DNA of 64,000 bases from Burkholderia aenigmatica (GTDB lineage Bacteria > Pseudomonadota > Gammaproteobacteria > Burkholderiales > Burkholderiaceae). Where the stretch lies: positions 62,001 to 126,000 of the forward strand of contig NZ_CABVQC010000010.1 of assembly GCF_902499175.1 (NCBI RefSeq). Direction: 5' to 3'. A model generated the notes under the pieces. That model saw nothing but the letters and a program-made list of their open reading frames with translations, was not told where the DNA came from and searched no databases. Below, piece by piece: positions 24,022-32,646 of this stretch. The position numbers were made by a program, and so were the translations under genes. Positions within the stretch are counted from its first letter, which is position 1; each line of letters starts with the position of its first letter.

Positions 24022-25311
24022 ATGTTCGCGCAGTCCGACCGCCACGTCGCAAGCTACTACGCCGGCACCTATCCGGCGCCGATCCCGCATCGTCCGGAAC
24101 TGGACGAACGCATCGACGCTGACGTGCTCGTCGTCGGCGCGGGTTTCAGCGGGCTGCATACGGCGTTGCGTCTCGCGCTTGCCGGCAAGCGCGTCGTCGT
24201 GCTCGAAGCGAGTCGCGTCGCGTGGGCCGCGTCGGGCCGCAACGGCGGACAGGCGCTGCTCGGCTGGTCGTGCGACATGCAGCCGCTCGAGGATTCGCTC
24301 GGCCGCGACGGCGCGCGCCTGCTGTGGGACAGCATGCGCTGGGCCGCGGCCGAGGTGCGAGAACTGCCCGTTCGGCATGGTTTCGACATCGACTACCGGC
24401 CCGGCAGCCTGTGGGCGGCGGTGCGGCCGCGGCGCATCGCGATGCTCGAACAGGCCCGCGACGAGGCAGCCGAGCGCTGGGGCTACGATCGGCTGCGCGT
24501 GATCGGCCGTGACGAGATGCCCGAATGGATCGGCGGCACGCGCTATCTCGCGGCGCTGCACGATCCGGAAGCCGGCCACCTGAATCCGCTGAAGCTCGCG
24601 CTCGGCCTCGCGCAGACGATCGAGCGCGCGGGCGGCCGCATCTTCGAGCAGAGCCGCGTGCTCGACTGCCGCGAGGCGGCCGGCGGTCACATTGCCCGCA
24701 CGGCGCGCGGCGAAGTGCGCGCGGACGTGCTTGTGCTGGCCTGCAACGCGTACGTCGACCGGCTCGATCGCGATCTCGCGCGCCGGTTGCTGCCGGTCGG
24801 CACGTACCAGGTCGCGACCGCGCCGCTCGCGCCCGACGTCGCCCGTGCGCTGCTGCCGCAGAACAGTTGCGTGATCGACAACCAGTTCGTGCCCGACTAC
24901 TTCCGCTTGAGCCCCGACCACCGGCTGCTGTTCGGCGGCGGCTGCACGTATCTCGGCGGCATCCCGGCCGATATCGCGGCAGCGACGCGCCCGCACCTCG
25001 AACGCGTGTTCCCGCAACTGGCCGGCGTGCCGCTCGACTACGCGTGGGGCGGCCATATCGATATCAGCATGCGCCGCACGCCGGACATTGGCCGCCACGG
25101 GCAGCGCTTCTGGCTGCAGGGTTTCTCGGGGCACGGCGTGCTGCCGACGCTCGCCGGTGCGCGCGCGGTGGCCGACGCGGTGCTCGGCGACGAACGCCTG
25201 CTCGCGCAGTACCAGCGCATCCGCAACCCGCGCTTCCCCGGCGGCGACCGGCTCGCCGCGCCGCTGGAAGCGATCGGCAAGGCCTGGTACCGTCTGCGCG
25301 ATACCGTCTGA
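24022..25311 (+). CDS. puuB: Gamma-glutamylputrescine oxidoreductase-type FAD enzyme
   Basis: A 429-residue FAD-dependent amine oxidoreductase of the DAO/PuuB family (PuuB is 426 residues). The dinucleotide-binding motif is DVLVVGAGFSGLHTALRLA (about residues 33-51), followed by ASGRNGGQALLGWS; near the C-terminus is QGFSGHGVLPTLAGARAVAD, the second flavin-contact motif. It would oxidise gamma-glutamylputrescine in the putrescine breakdown route. The start at 24022 is chosen because CGGGAG precedes it; a longer frame from 23986 would translate through the inverted repeat. It is followed closely by the PuuR-like gene. A broken copy of its middle lies at 19241-19577. Confidence 0.88.
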   Translation: MFAQSDRHVASYYAGTYPAPIPHRPELDERIDADVLVVGAGFSGLHTALRLALAGKRVVVLEASRVAWAASGRNGGQALLGWSCDMQPLEDSLGRDGARLLWDSMRWAAAEVRELPVRHGFDIDYRPGSLWAAVRPRRIAMLEQARDEAAERWGYDRLRVIGRDEMPEWIGGTRYLAALHDPEAGHLNPLKLALGLAQTIERAGGRIFEQSRVLDCREAAGGHIARTARGEVRADVLVLACNAYVDRLDRDLARRLLPVGTYQVATAPLAPDVARALLPQNSCVIDNQFVPDYFRLSPDHRLLFGGGCTYLGGIPADIAAATRPHLERVFPQLAGVPLDYAWGGHIDISMRRTPDIGRHGQRFWLQGFSGHGVLPTLAGARAVADAVLGDERLLAQYQRIRNPRFPGGDRLAAPLEAIGKAWYRLRDTV

Positions 25312-25328
25312 CTGCACCGGAACCCACC

Positions 25329-25886
25329 ATGAACGAACAGGAAGAGATAGAAAGCCTGGCCATCCTGATCCGCGACCTGCGCAAGCATCGCAAGGTCACG
25401 CTCAACGATCTCGCGGAACGGATCGGCCGCTCGGTCGGCTTTCTGTCGCAGGTCGAGCGCGGGCTGTCGCGCCCGACGGTGGCGGATCTCACCGCGATCG
25501 GCGAGGCGCTCGGCGTGCCGACCACCTATTTCTACAGCCTGAGCAAGCCGCGCAGCGTGCCGTGGGTCACGCGGCCCGACGAGCGGCGCACCGTGTATTA
25601 CGCGGCCGGCATTACCGACATCCTCGTGTCGCCGAACATGCGCTCGCGCTTCTCGATTCTCGAAAGCCATCTCGCGCCGGGCGCGAGCAGCGGCGAGCGG
25701 CCCGTCGACGATAGCGACGAGCAGGGCGGCTTCGTGCTCGAAGGCGAACTGACGATCTGGATCGACGGCGACGATATGCCCATCACGCTCGGCCCGAACG
25801 ACGCGTTCCAGCTTCCCGCGCACAAGCGCTTTCGCTATGCCAACCTGACCGACGCGCCGACGCGCGTGATCTGGGTATTCACCTGA
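25329..25886 (+). CDS. puuR: PuuR-like XRE/cupin transcriptional regulator
   Basis: A 185-residue regulator, the same length as E. coli PuuR. Residues 10-65 are an XRE-type helix-turn-helix (IRDLRKHRKVTLNDLAERIG, SVGFLSQVERGLSRPTVADL); residues 105-185 are a cupin barrel (SSGERPVDDSDEQGGFVLEG, ELTIWIDGDD, FQLPAHKRFRYANL) that would bind the inducer, in PuuR putrescine. It follows the oxidoreductase stop by 17 bases and precedes the glutamine-synthetase-like gene, so it most likely represses this putrescine cluster; the candidate site is at 23963-24010. Confidence 0.88.
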   Translation: MNEQEEIESLAILIRDLRKHRKVTLNDLAERIGRSVGFLSQVERGLSRPTVADLTAIGEALGVPTTYFYSLSKPRSVPWVTRPDERRTVYYAAGITDILVSPNMRSRFSILESHLAPGASSGERPVDDSDEQGGFVLEGELTIWIDGDDMPITLGPNDAFQLPAHKRFRYANLTDAPTRVIWVFT

Positions 25887-26038
25887 GTAGTCGGCGGGGC
25901 GGGCGGTGATGCAGGCCGCCGCGCCACGCAGCCTGTTTGCAGTACTGATTTAAATGCGGCGCTCGCGGTCCGGCGTGCCGCGTGAATCCGGTTCGCCGCG
26001 CTGCGGCACCGCCATACAAGACATGGAAAGGATGAGAC

Positions 26039-27385
26039 ATGGCTGACGTCGTTCCCGCGCTGGTCGATGAAGTCCGCGCATTCCGGCAGGCGTACCCCGA
26101 GATCCGTTATGTCGACCTGATCTGCCTCGACCTGCCCGGACATTTCTACGGCAAGCGCTACCCGATCGATGCGCTCGAAAAGGTGGCGGCCGGCTCGCTG
26201 CTGAAGCTGCCGCAGAACTGCATCCTGCTCGGCACGCAGGGCGGGCTCTACAAGATCGGCGACTACTGTTTCAACGACGGCGACCCGGATGCCGTGCGCC
26301 GGCTGATCCCCGGCACGCTGAAGCCGGTGACCTGGGAGAAGCAGCCGCTCGGGCAGATGCTGATCACGACGGACGGCACCGACGCGCCGGTCGAGTTCGA
26401 GCCGCGCGAGGTGCTCGCGCGCGTGCTGAAGCGGCTCGCGCGGCGCGGCATCCGGCCGGTCGTCGCGTTCGAGCTCGAGTTCTACCTGTTCGACGCACAG
26501 CTCGAGGAGGGGATGCCGAAGTATCCGCGCGACCGCCTGTCCGACGATCGCGACGATCAGCCGAACATGCATATCGAGCGGCTGTCGCGCTTCTCCGACG
26601 TGCTGCACGAGATGGTCGACGTCGCCTGCAAGCAGGGGGTCGACGCGACCGTGATCACCGCCGAGCTCGGGCCGGGCCAGTTCGAGATCAACTTCGGCCA
26701 TTGCGACGACGGGCTGCGCGCGGCCGACTGGTCGGCGATGTTCTGCCGCAGCACGCGCGGCGTTGCGTTGCAGCACGGCTATCGCGCGAGCTTCATGGGC
26801 AAGCCGTACCTGCATGCGCCGGGCAGCGGGATGCACGTGCACGTGAGCCTCTACGACGATGCAGGGCGCAACCTGCTTGCGGCGGACGGGCAGCGGCCGC
26901 TGCGGCACGCGGTGGCCGGATGCCTCGCGCTGCTGCCGCATTGCATGCCCGTGTTCGCGCCGAATCACAACGCGTTCCGGCGTTACGGTTCGATGGTGAA
27001 CGCGGCGAGCCGCGCGAGCTGGGGCTTCGAGGATCGCGATGCGTGCATCCGGATTCCCGAGTCGGATGCGCGCAACCTGCGGATCGAGCACCGGCTCGCG
27101 AGTGCGGACGCGAACCCGTATCTGGTGCTCGCGGCGATTCTCACCGGGATGGAGCACGGGCTCGATGCGAGGATCGAGCCGATCGCGCCGCTCAACGAGG
27201 ATCGCGGCAGCGGGATCGATTTTCCGAAGGAGATGCTGTCGGCCGTCGCGGCGATGCAGGACCATGCGGCCGTGCGCGAAGGGCTCGGCAGCGAGTTCGT
27301 GATGGTGTATTGCGAGAACAAGCGGCAGGAGGAGCTGGATTTCCGCAATGAGATTGGCGCGCGGGAGTATCGGTGGTTTTTGTGA
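26039..27385 (+). CDS. puuA: Glutamine synthetase family, gamma-glutamylputrescine synthetase-type
   Basis: A 448-residue enzyme of the glutamine-synthetase superfamily. Family motifs: FELEFYLFD (metal-binding Glu pair), ITAELGPGQFEINFGHCD, the catalytic GSGMHVHVSLYDDAG, and NHNAFRRYG, followed by RIEHRLASADANPYLVLAAIL. With puuB and puuR beside it, the likely reaction is ATP-dependent joining of glutamate to putrescine, the first step of the Puu pathway; other gamma-glutamylamide synthetases have the same fold. The rest of the pathway (puuC, puuD, puuE) is not in the window. Ribosome site GAAAGGATGAGAC precedes the ATG. Confidence 0.85.
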   Translation: MADVVPALVDEVRAFRQAYPEIRYVDLICLDLPGHFYGKRYPIDALEKVAAGSLLKLPQNCILLGTQGGLYKIGDYCFNDGDPDAVRRLIPGTLKPVTWEKQPLGQMLITTDGTDAPVEFEPREVLARVLKRLARRGIRPVVAFELEFYLFDAQLEEGMPKYPRDRLSDDRDDQPNMHIERLSRFSDVLHEMVDVACKQGVDATVITAELGPGQFEINFGHCDDGLRAADWSAMFCRSTRGVALQHGYRASFMGKPYLHAPGSGMHVHVSLYDDAGRNLLAADGQRPLRHAVAGCLALLPHCMPVFAPNHNAFRRYGSMVNAASRASWGFEDRDACIRIPESDARNLRIEHRLASADANPYLVLAAILTGMEHGLDARIEPIAPLNEDRGSGIDFPKEMLSAVAAMQDHAAVREGLGSEFVMVYCENKRQEELDFRNEIGAREYRWFL

Positions 27386-27548
27386 TCGGTGACGGGGCGG
27401 CGGTTCCTGTGCGGTTGCGTGTTTGATAAGCTGCGGCGTACACGGCGGCCGGTTCCGGTTCCGCCGCGGGCGACCGGCTGCCCCGACGCGCAGCGGATGG
27501 GCAGATTCGGATCCCGGCTTCGCTCGATAATCAAAAAGAGAGGGCCCC

Positions 27549-28829
27549 GTGACGACCGATCACCGAGATACCGAACCGCCGTCCACGCGCGTCGATGAAG
27601 TCGTGAGTGAGCATGCCGGGCCACCGGCCGGCACGCCGCGTCTCCCGGCCGTGTTGCTGTGGGTGTCCGGCATTCCGCTCTGGGGGCTGCTGGCAGCCGC
27701 CGTGATATGCGTGTCGCGGATCGATCGCGACCTGTCGGTCATTGTGTTCATGGGTGCGCTGATCTTCCTCAGCGAGGTCGGCATCGCGCTGTATGCCGTG
27801 GTCGCCGTCGTGCTGCTGGCCTACGCAGTGAGTCGCAAGCCATGGCGTGCCCCGCGATTTGCGTGGGCGTTCTGGCTACAGGTGCTGCTGTTGGTTCTGG
27901 CCATAGCGCTGATTGCCACGTTCAAGATCGACGATTACCAACGCAATCACCCGGACCCTCGGGAGGCGGCCCGCGGTCAGCAGATCAATGACGACTATGC
28001 CCGCATGGCAGCCGCATTGCGCACCGACGATGCAGTCGCGTTTCGGCAGGCGTTTGCCGACTGTGCGGACGATTGCGATCGCGCGACATGGGTGAGCGAG
28101 GCGGTCCGCAAGACGGCGCCGCGCAGCCTCGCGGTCACGCTCGAAGGCGTCAGGCATGCGAGCGAGGTACGCCTGGGCGGGAGCGAACTGCAGACGTTCT
28201 GCAAGGACGGGGTGGCTTATGTGATGCCGCCCGACATCGCGCTGCGCGTCGGCTTTCGAAACGTGCCGGCGATCACGGCCCAGTTCCTGCCGTTGTGGGG
28301 CCCCGACGAGCGGAGCGCCGCGCTGCAAGGCGCTGTCATGAGCGGGTCGATCGCACTGATGAACCAGCTCGTTGCGCTGGGTGTCGATCCGCAGCATCTG
28401 CAAGGCGACAGCCGCTTCGAGAGTCTGTATGCGAGCGCGGCCGCGGGCGCGGCAATCGCATCGGTCGACTGGCTGGCCAATGCAGGCGTCACGCTCCATG
28501 CCGCGGAAGATGTGGACGAGGTCTGGGCTTGGTTCGCGGAGTGGACCGACGCGAATCTGCCGGAAATCGCTCGCAAGGGCGCGGAAGCGTGGCTCGTCGC
28601 ATCCGCGAAGATACCGATGGATGGCGCGGCGGCGCAGAATCGTATCGCACCGCTCGAGCGGGCGGTGTATGTCGGTACACCGGTACTCGTGCAGGTGTTG
28701 TTGCAACACGGATATCGCGTTGCCGATCTGGCGCCGGAATATCGGGCGCGTTTCGATGCGATGCAGGACCCGATCCATCATCCTCACAAGCCAGTACCGG
28801 ATTCCGTGTGCGACGACGACGCGAACTGA
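27549..28829 (+). CDS. Unrecognised membrane protein with ankyrin-like C-terminal part
   Basis: A 426-residue protein I cannot assign. Residues 1-35 are polar; about residues 36-135 hold three hydrophobic helices (LLWVSGIPLWGLLAAAVICV; VIVFMGALIFLSEVGIALYA; WAFWLQVLLLVLAIALIATF), so the rest lies on one side of the inner membrane. The C-terminal 270 residues are soluble and contain weak ankyrin-like helix pairs (ALMNQLVALGVDP; SVDWLANAGVTLHA; VLVQVLLQHGYRVADL). A role in protein binding at the membrane is a guess. It stands alone and converges with the flavin monooxygenase gene. Confidence 0.7.
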   Translation: MTTDHRDTEPPSTRVDEVVSEHAGPPAGTPRLPAVLLWVSGIPLWGLLAAAVICVSRIDRDLSVIVFMGALIFLSEVGIALYAVVAVVLLAYAVSRKPWRAPRFAWAFWLQVLLLVLAIALIATFKIDDYQRNHPDPREAARGQQINDDYARMAAALRTDDAVAFRQAFADCADDCDRATWVSEAVRKTAPRSLAVTLEGVRHASEVRLGGSELQTFCKDGVAYVMPPDIALRVGFRNVPAITAQFLPLWGPDERSAALQGAVMSGSIALMNQLVALGVDPQHLQGDSRFESLYASAAAGAAIASVDWLANAGVTLHAAEDVDEVWAWFAEWTDANLPEIARKGAEAWLVASAKIPMDGAAAQNRIAPLERAVYVGTPVLVQVLLQHGYRVADLAPEYRARFDAMQDPIHHPHKPVPDSVCDDDAN

Positions 28830-28858
28830 TCGCCGCCGTCGAGTGACCCCTCGGGTGC

Positions 28859-30055
28859 TTATCGGTCCCGCGCGGGCGTCATCGGCAGGCCCGCTCCCCA
28901 CGCGCTCGCGAGCGCTTCGATTTCGGCGACCGGATCGGCCTGCCGGGCGGGTTCGTGCGTGTCGTTGCCGAACAACCGCTGCGCGAAGTCGCGTGCGCGC
29001 AGCGTGATTGCCGCGGTTTTCGGGCTGCGCCGCAGCGTGAACGCTGCGAGCGCAGCGTCGAGGTCGCGGACGTTGCCGTTTCCGTTCCCGTGTTCATCGA
29101 GGCAGCGCGCGAGATGCCACGCGTCCTCGAGCGCCTGGCATGCGCCCTGTCCGGAGGTGGGGAGCGGTGCGTGCGCGGCATCGCCGATCAACAGCACATT
29201 GCCGCGGTGCCACACGTCCACCGGGTCGAGATCGTGCACGCGGATCTTCGCGATCGTGCCCGGTGGCGTCGCGCGCATCACGTCCGCGATGGGCGCCGGC
29301 CAGCCGTCGAAGAGCCGTTCCAGCAGCGGGCCCGGATCGTCCGGCGCCGCGTCGTCGTGGTCGCTATCGTCGAATTCGGCCTCGGCCCGGGCCGCCGCCC
29401 AGTACATGCGATGCGGGTCCAGCGCGACGATGCCGAATCGTTCGCGCCGGCTCCAGTAGTCGAATATCGATACGTCGTCGACGAGCGGCACATCGCTCTG
29501 CGCGACGCCGATCCAGTTGACGAAGCCCTGGTAGACGGGTGTGGCGTTGCCGACCACATGGCGTCGCGCGATGGAGTTCATGCGGCCGTCCGCGCCGATC
29601 ACGAGGTCGGGGGCGATCGTCGCGCCGTTGTCGAAGCGAACGACCGCGCGACCGTCGGTGCCGGTGTCGATGGCCGTCGCGCAGTGGCCGAAGCAGACTT
29701 CGATGTCGTGCGCGGCGACGTGCCGGGCCAGCACGGCCTGCAGGTCGCGCCGCAGGATCGAGCGCGTCGGGAAACCCATGCGGCGGTCGAGCGTGCCGAT
29801 GTCGACGCGCTTGAACGGGGCGCCGTCACGGTCCATGCACCGCATCGCGCGCAGGTGGCCGCTGACCGCGACGATGTCCGGCAGGAGGCCGAGTTGCTCG
29901 AGCACGAAGCCGGCATTCGGCCAGAGCACGACGCCCGCGCCCATCGTCGTCTCGGACGGCCTGCGTTCGTAGAGCCGTATCCGGTGCCCCTGCCCGGCAA
30001 GCGCAAGCGCGGTGCTCATGCCGGCCACGCCGGCGCCGAGAATGGCGATATCCAT
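28859..30055 (-). CDS. FAD-dependent monooxygenase (aromatic hydroxylase type)
   Basis: A 398-residue group A flavoprotein monooxygenase. Motifs are the N-terminal MDIAILGAGVAGMSTALALA (FAD, GxGxxG), the DG motif in PDLVIGADGRMNS, and the GD motif NVLLIGDAAHAPLPTSGQGACQALED. Such enzymes hydroxylate aromatic substrates (salicylate, 6-hydroxynicotinate, 3-hydroxybenzoate types) with NAD(P)H and oxygen; substrate not deducible. No signal peptide. It is divergent from the LysR gene at 30205, which probably controls it. A GGGAG ribosome site precedes the ATG at 30055. Confidence 0.88.
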   Translation of the reverse strand: MDIAILGAGVAGMSTALALAGQGHRIRLYERRPSETTMGAGVVLWPNAGFVLEQLGLLPDIVAVSGHLRAMRCMDRDGAPFKRVDIGTLDRRMGFPTRSILRRDLQAVLARHVAAHDIEVCFGHCATAIDTGTDGRAVVRFDNGATIAPDLVIGADGRMNSIARRHVVGNATPVYQGFVNWIGVAQSDVPLVDDVSIFDYWSRRERFGIVALDPHRMYWAAARAEAEFDDSDHDDAAPDDPGPLLERLFDGWPAPIADVMRATPPGTIAKIRVHDLDPVDVWHRGNVLLIGDAAHAPLPTSGQGACQALEDAWHLARCLDEHGNGNGNVRDLDAALAAFTLRRSPKTAAITLRARDFAQRLFGNDTHEPARQADPVAEIEALASAWGAGLPMTPARDR

Positions 30056-30154
30056 GTTGATGCTCCCGTAGGTTCGTGCGTGCGCTCGCGTCGGCGCGGG
30101 TTCGTGCGTCGGCGGCCACGCTTGACTGGATCCGCATCGTAAATTACGGTCTCG

Positions 30155-30205
30155 AACGGGATAAGCCGTGAAAAACGGCGAGCTTTGATACCTGAAACGG
30201 GATAA
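30155..30205. promoter_or_regulatory. Direct repeat AACGGGATAA in the monooxygenase-LysR divergent gap
   Basis: Two exact 10-base copies, 30155-30164 and 30196-30205, 41 bases apart, i.e. about four helical turns, so they face the same side of DNA. The second touches the LysR start codon. This spacing and place would suit a LysR-type regulator that controls both genes. Confidence 0.4.
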
Positions 30206-31128
30206 TGATGCGCAGCAAGCTGGATCTGAACGCGGTGCGCGTGTTCGTGTCGGTCGTCGACGAAGGCAGCTTCGCCGGTGCCGCGCGCGTGCTGTCGATA
30301 CCCGGTTCCAACGTGAGCCGCCATGTGGCGCAACTGGAGTCGCGGCTCGGCGTGCGTCTGCTGGAGCGCAGCACGCGGCACCTGCGCATGACGGAGGCCG
30401 GGCGCCTGCTGCACGAGCGAGCGAAGCCGATGCTCGACGCGCTGACGCTCGCCGAGTTCGAACTGACCTCGCAGCAGACGGAGCTGCGCGGCCTGCTGAA
30501 GCTCTGCGTGCCCGGTGAAATCGGGCCGCGCATGCTCGGGCCGATCGTCGCGGAATTCGCCAGCCGGCATCCGCGTGTCGAAATCGATTGCGATACGAGC
30601 CTCGCAGGCGTATCGACGCTGCGCGACGAGTTCGACCTGTCGATCATCGTCAATCGCGGCAAGCTCGACGACAGCACGTTCGTCGTCAGGCCGCTCGTGA
30701 ACTTGCCGAGCGTCGTCGTGGCCGCGCCGTCGCTGATCGAACGCACGGGCATGCCGACCCGGACGGAGCAGCTCAGGCAACTGCCGTGCATCACGACGTT
30801 GAGCACGCTGAAAGGGCAGCCGTGGCAGTTCGCCGACGGCGACGGGCGGGTTCACAAGATTCCGGTCGCGAGCCGGTATCGCGTCAACAGCGGCGAGATG
30901 GCGGGGCTGGCGGCGGTGAACGGGATCGGCTTCGCGATTCTCGTCGAACGCGGGTGCGCGGCCGAGCTGGCCGCCGGGCGGCTGGTGCGCGTGCCGCTGG
31001 AGATGGCGCCGGCGCCGCTCGAACTGCTGGCCGCTTATTCGAGCCGCAATTCCGTCAACGCGAAGATCCGCGAGCTGCTGCAGTTGATGCAGGCGCGTTT
31101 GGCGGCGGCAGGGGCGATGCCGTCATGA
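30205..31128 (+). CDS. LysR-family regulator divergent from the monooxygenase
   Basis: A 307-residue LysR-type regulator. Residues 5-65 are the winged helix-turn-helix (LNAVRVFVSVVDEGSFAGAA, VSRHVAQLESRLGVRLLERS); the rest is a two-lobed substrate-binding domain starting about residue 95. Two adjacent ATGs (30205 and 30208) exist; either may start. The subgroup, with RHLRMTEAG, includes many regulators of aromatic and drug-detoxification genes. Its divergent neighbour, the flavin monooxygenase, is the most likely target. Confidence 0.9.
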   Translation: MMRSKLDLNAVRVFVSVVDEGSFAGAARVLSIPGSNVSRHVAQLESRLGVRLLERSTRHLRMTEAGRLLHERAKPMLDALTLAEFELTSQQTELRGLLKLCVPGEIGPRMLGPIVAEFASRHPRVEIDCDTSLAGVSTLRDEFDLSIIVNRGKLDDSTFVVRPLVNLPSVVVAAPSLIERTGMPTRTEQLRQLPCITTLSTLKGQPWQFADGDGRVHKIPVASRYRVNSGEMAGLAAVNGIGFAILVERGCAAELAAGRLVRVPLEMAPAPLELLAAYSSRNSVNAKIRELLQLMQARLAAAGAMPS

Positions 31129-31131
31129 CGA

Positions 31132-31647
31132 TCATTTCGGCAATGCGCGCCAGTAGCGCACTTCGTCGATGGGCGCACCGTCGATCTCGAACGTCTTGAT
31201 GTCGTCTTCGGCGACGAAACCTTCGCGTTCGTAGAACGCCCGTGCGCGGCGGTTCTTGACGAGTACCCAGAGCGACACCCACGCATGGCCCGCGTCATGC
31301 AGCGCATCGCAGGCATGGTCGACCAGTGCCGCGCCGACGCCTTGCCCGCAATGCGTCGGATGCAGATAGATCGCTTCGATTTCGCCCCAGGTGCGGTCCT
31401 TGTCGGTGTCGCGCGTCGGGCCGTAGGCGATCCAGCCTGTCGGCCCGCTTTCCGAGAACGCGAGTGCGACATGCGGCCGTCCTGCGTCGAGCGCGTGACG
31501 CCACGAAGCGGTGCGCTTCTCGACCGACAGGCCGGCGAGGAACGGGGCCGGCATGATACCCGGATAGGTGGCCTGCCACGACGCGACGTGGATCGCGGCG
31601 ATGGCCGGGGCATCGGCGGGCGTAGCAGGGCGGATGTCGATTTTCAT
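31132..31647 (-). CDS. GNAT family N-acetyltransferase
   Basis: A 171-residue single-domain GNAT protein. The early part (IRPATPADAPAIAAIHVASW) is the usual strand-helix start; the acetyl-CoA pocket is IYLHPTHCGQGVGAALVDHA, and the end motif is NRRARAFYEREGFVAEDD. Substrate unknown. The start ATG overlaps the stop of the upstream gene by one base (TGATG at 31645-31649), so it is translated together with the unrecognised 320-residue protein. A longer frame to 31746 has no support. Confidence 0.85.
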   Translation of the reverse strand: MKIDIRPATPADAPAIAAIHVASWQATYPGIMPAPFLAGLSVEKRTASWRHALDAGRPHVALAFSESGPTGWIAYGPTRDTDKDRTWGEIEAIYLHPTHCGQGVGAALVDHACDALHDAGHAWVSLWVLVKNRRARAFYEREGFVAEDDIKTFEIDGAPIDEVRYWRALPK

Positions 31648-32609
31648 CAGGTTCGCTGGTCGGCGCCGTAAAGAGAATAGAACCGATACGGCAGGTCGCC
31701 CAGTTCGCTTTCGACGCGCTCGTACTGGCCAAGCGACTGGAGCCACGTGAGAAAGGTGGCCTCGGTCATGAACGATTGCAACGTGTCGACGACTGCTTCG
31801 CGCTGCGCGGGATGAATGAAGTCAAACGTTGCGGTGTTGCGGCCGGGCGAGCCGGTCAGGCAGCGGGATCCCTGCCAGTCGATCCGCGGGTAGTCGGTGG
31901 GGCTGAATGCCGACGGATGCCGGATACGGCCGGAGAGCAGGTCGTTCGCACCGACACACCAGAGCATGAGCTGCGCGCGCCAGAGCGGATCGTCGATGCC
32001 CAGCACCGAGGTCAGCCACGCGTGGATGTCCGATGCTTCCAGGTATTTGATGCACAGGAACATCGACGACGAAAATTGTCCGCTCGCATGGAACCAGTCT
32101 CCGCTACCGGATGAGGGTTCGTGAGCGTGATTGAAGCATGCGGCCGTATCGAGTGCGCCCGATGGCCAGCATCGGGCCTCCATCAGGCATTGCCCGAGCG
32201 TGTCGAGCACATCGCGGCGGAACCCCGGGTACGGTTCGGGCGAGATGCGATCGGGGTGCTGCGAAACGAACCCGGTGATCAACCACTCCAGCAATGCGTG
32301 GTGCTGCCCATCGTGGCTGCGCGCGGTCAGGTGCGCCAGCAAGTAGTGGTACCACCGCTGCCATTCGTCGCTCAGGCCGAACGACATCGTGCCGACGACG
32401 ATTTCTTCGAGCGGCGTGTCGAGTTCTGCGATGTCGATCGATTGCAGATCGCCTTGCAACACGGCGAATAGCCGTCGCGGTTCTCCCATGAACCACGCTT
32501 CGCCCATCGGCTTGTCCGGGCGCGGAAATGCCGATCGCAGTCTGGCCAACGCGAAAGGGGAACACCCGCTTTCGGGGATCCATCGAAACGGGGCGGACTG
32601 AGTACGCAT
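31647..32609 (-). CDS. Unrecognised protein, 320 residues
   Basis: I do not recognise a family. No signal peptide and no membrane helix; the composition is rich in Trp (for example EWQRWYHYLLAHLTARSHDG and LEWLITGFVSQHPDRI) and Ser. The middle holds several short helices and a CWPSGALDTAACFNHAHEP segment. It is coupled to the acetyltransferase by a TGATG overlap and preceded on the same strand by another unrecognised gene. It may be a scaffold or substrate protein of the acetyltransferase, which is a guess from the coupling only. Start set at the ATG at 32609; a TTG one codon earlier is possible. Confidence 0.6.
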   Translation of the reverse strand: MRTQSAPFRWIPESGCSPFALARLRSAFPRPDKPMGEAWFMGEPRRLFAVLQGDLQSIDIAELDTPLEEIVVGTMSFGLSDEWQRWYHYLLAHLTARSHDGQHHALLEWLITGFVSQHPDRISPEPYPGFRRDVLDTLGQCLMEARCWPSGALDTAACFNHAHEPSSGSGDWFHASGQFSSSMFLCIKYLEASDIHAWLTSVLGIDDPLWRAQLMLWCVGANDLLSGRIRHPSAFSPTDYPRIDWQGSRCLTGSPGRNTATFDFIHPAQREAVVDTLQSFMTEATFLTWLQSLGQYERVESELGDLPYRFYSLYGADQRT

Positions 32610-32646
32610 CAAGAAGCCATGAAGTCGTCACGCGTTGCTGCCGGAT

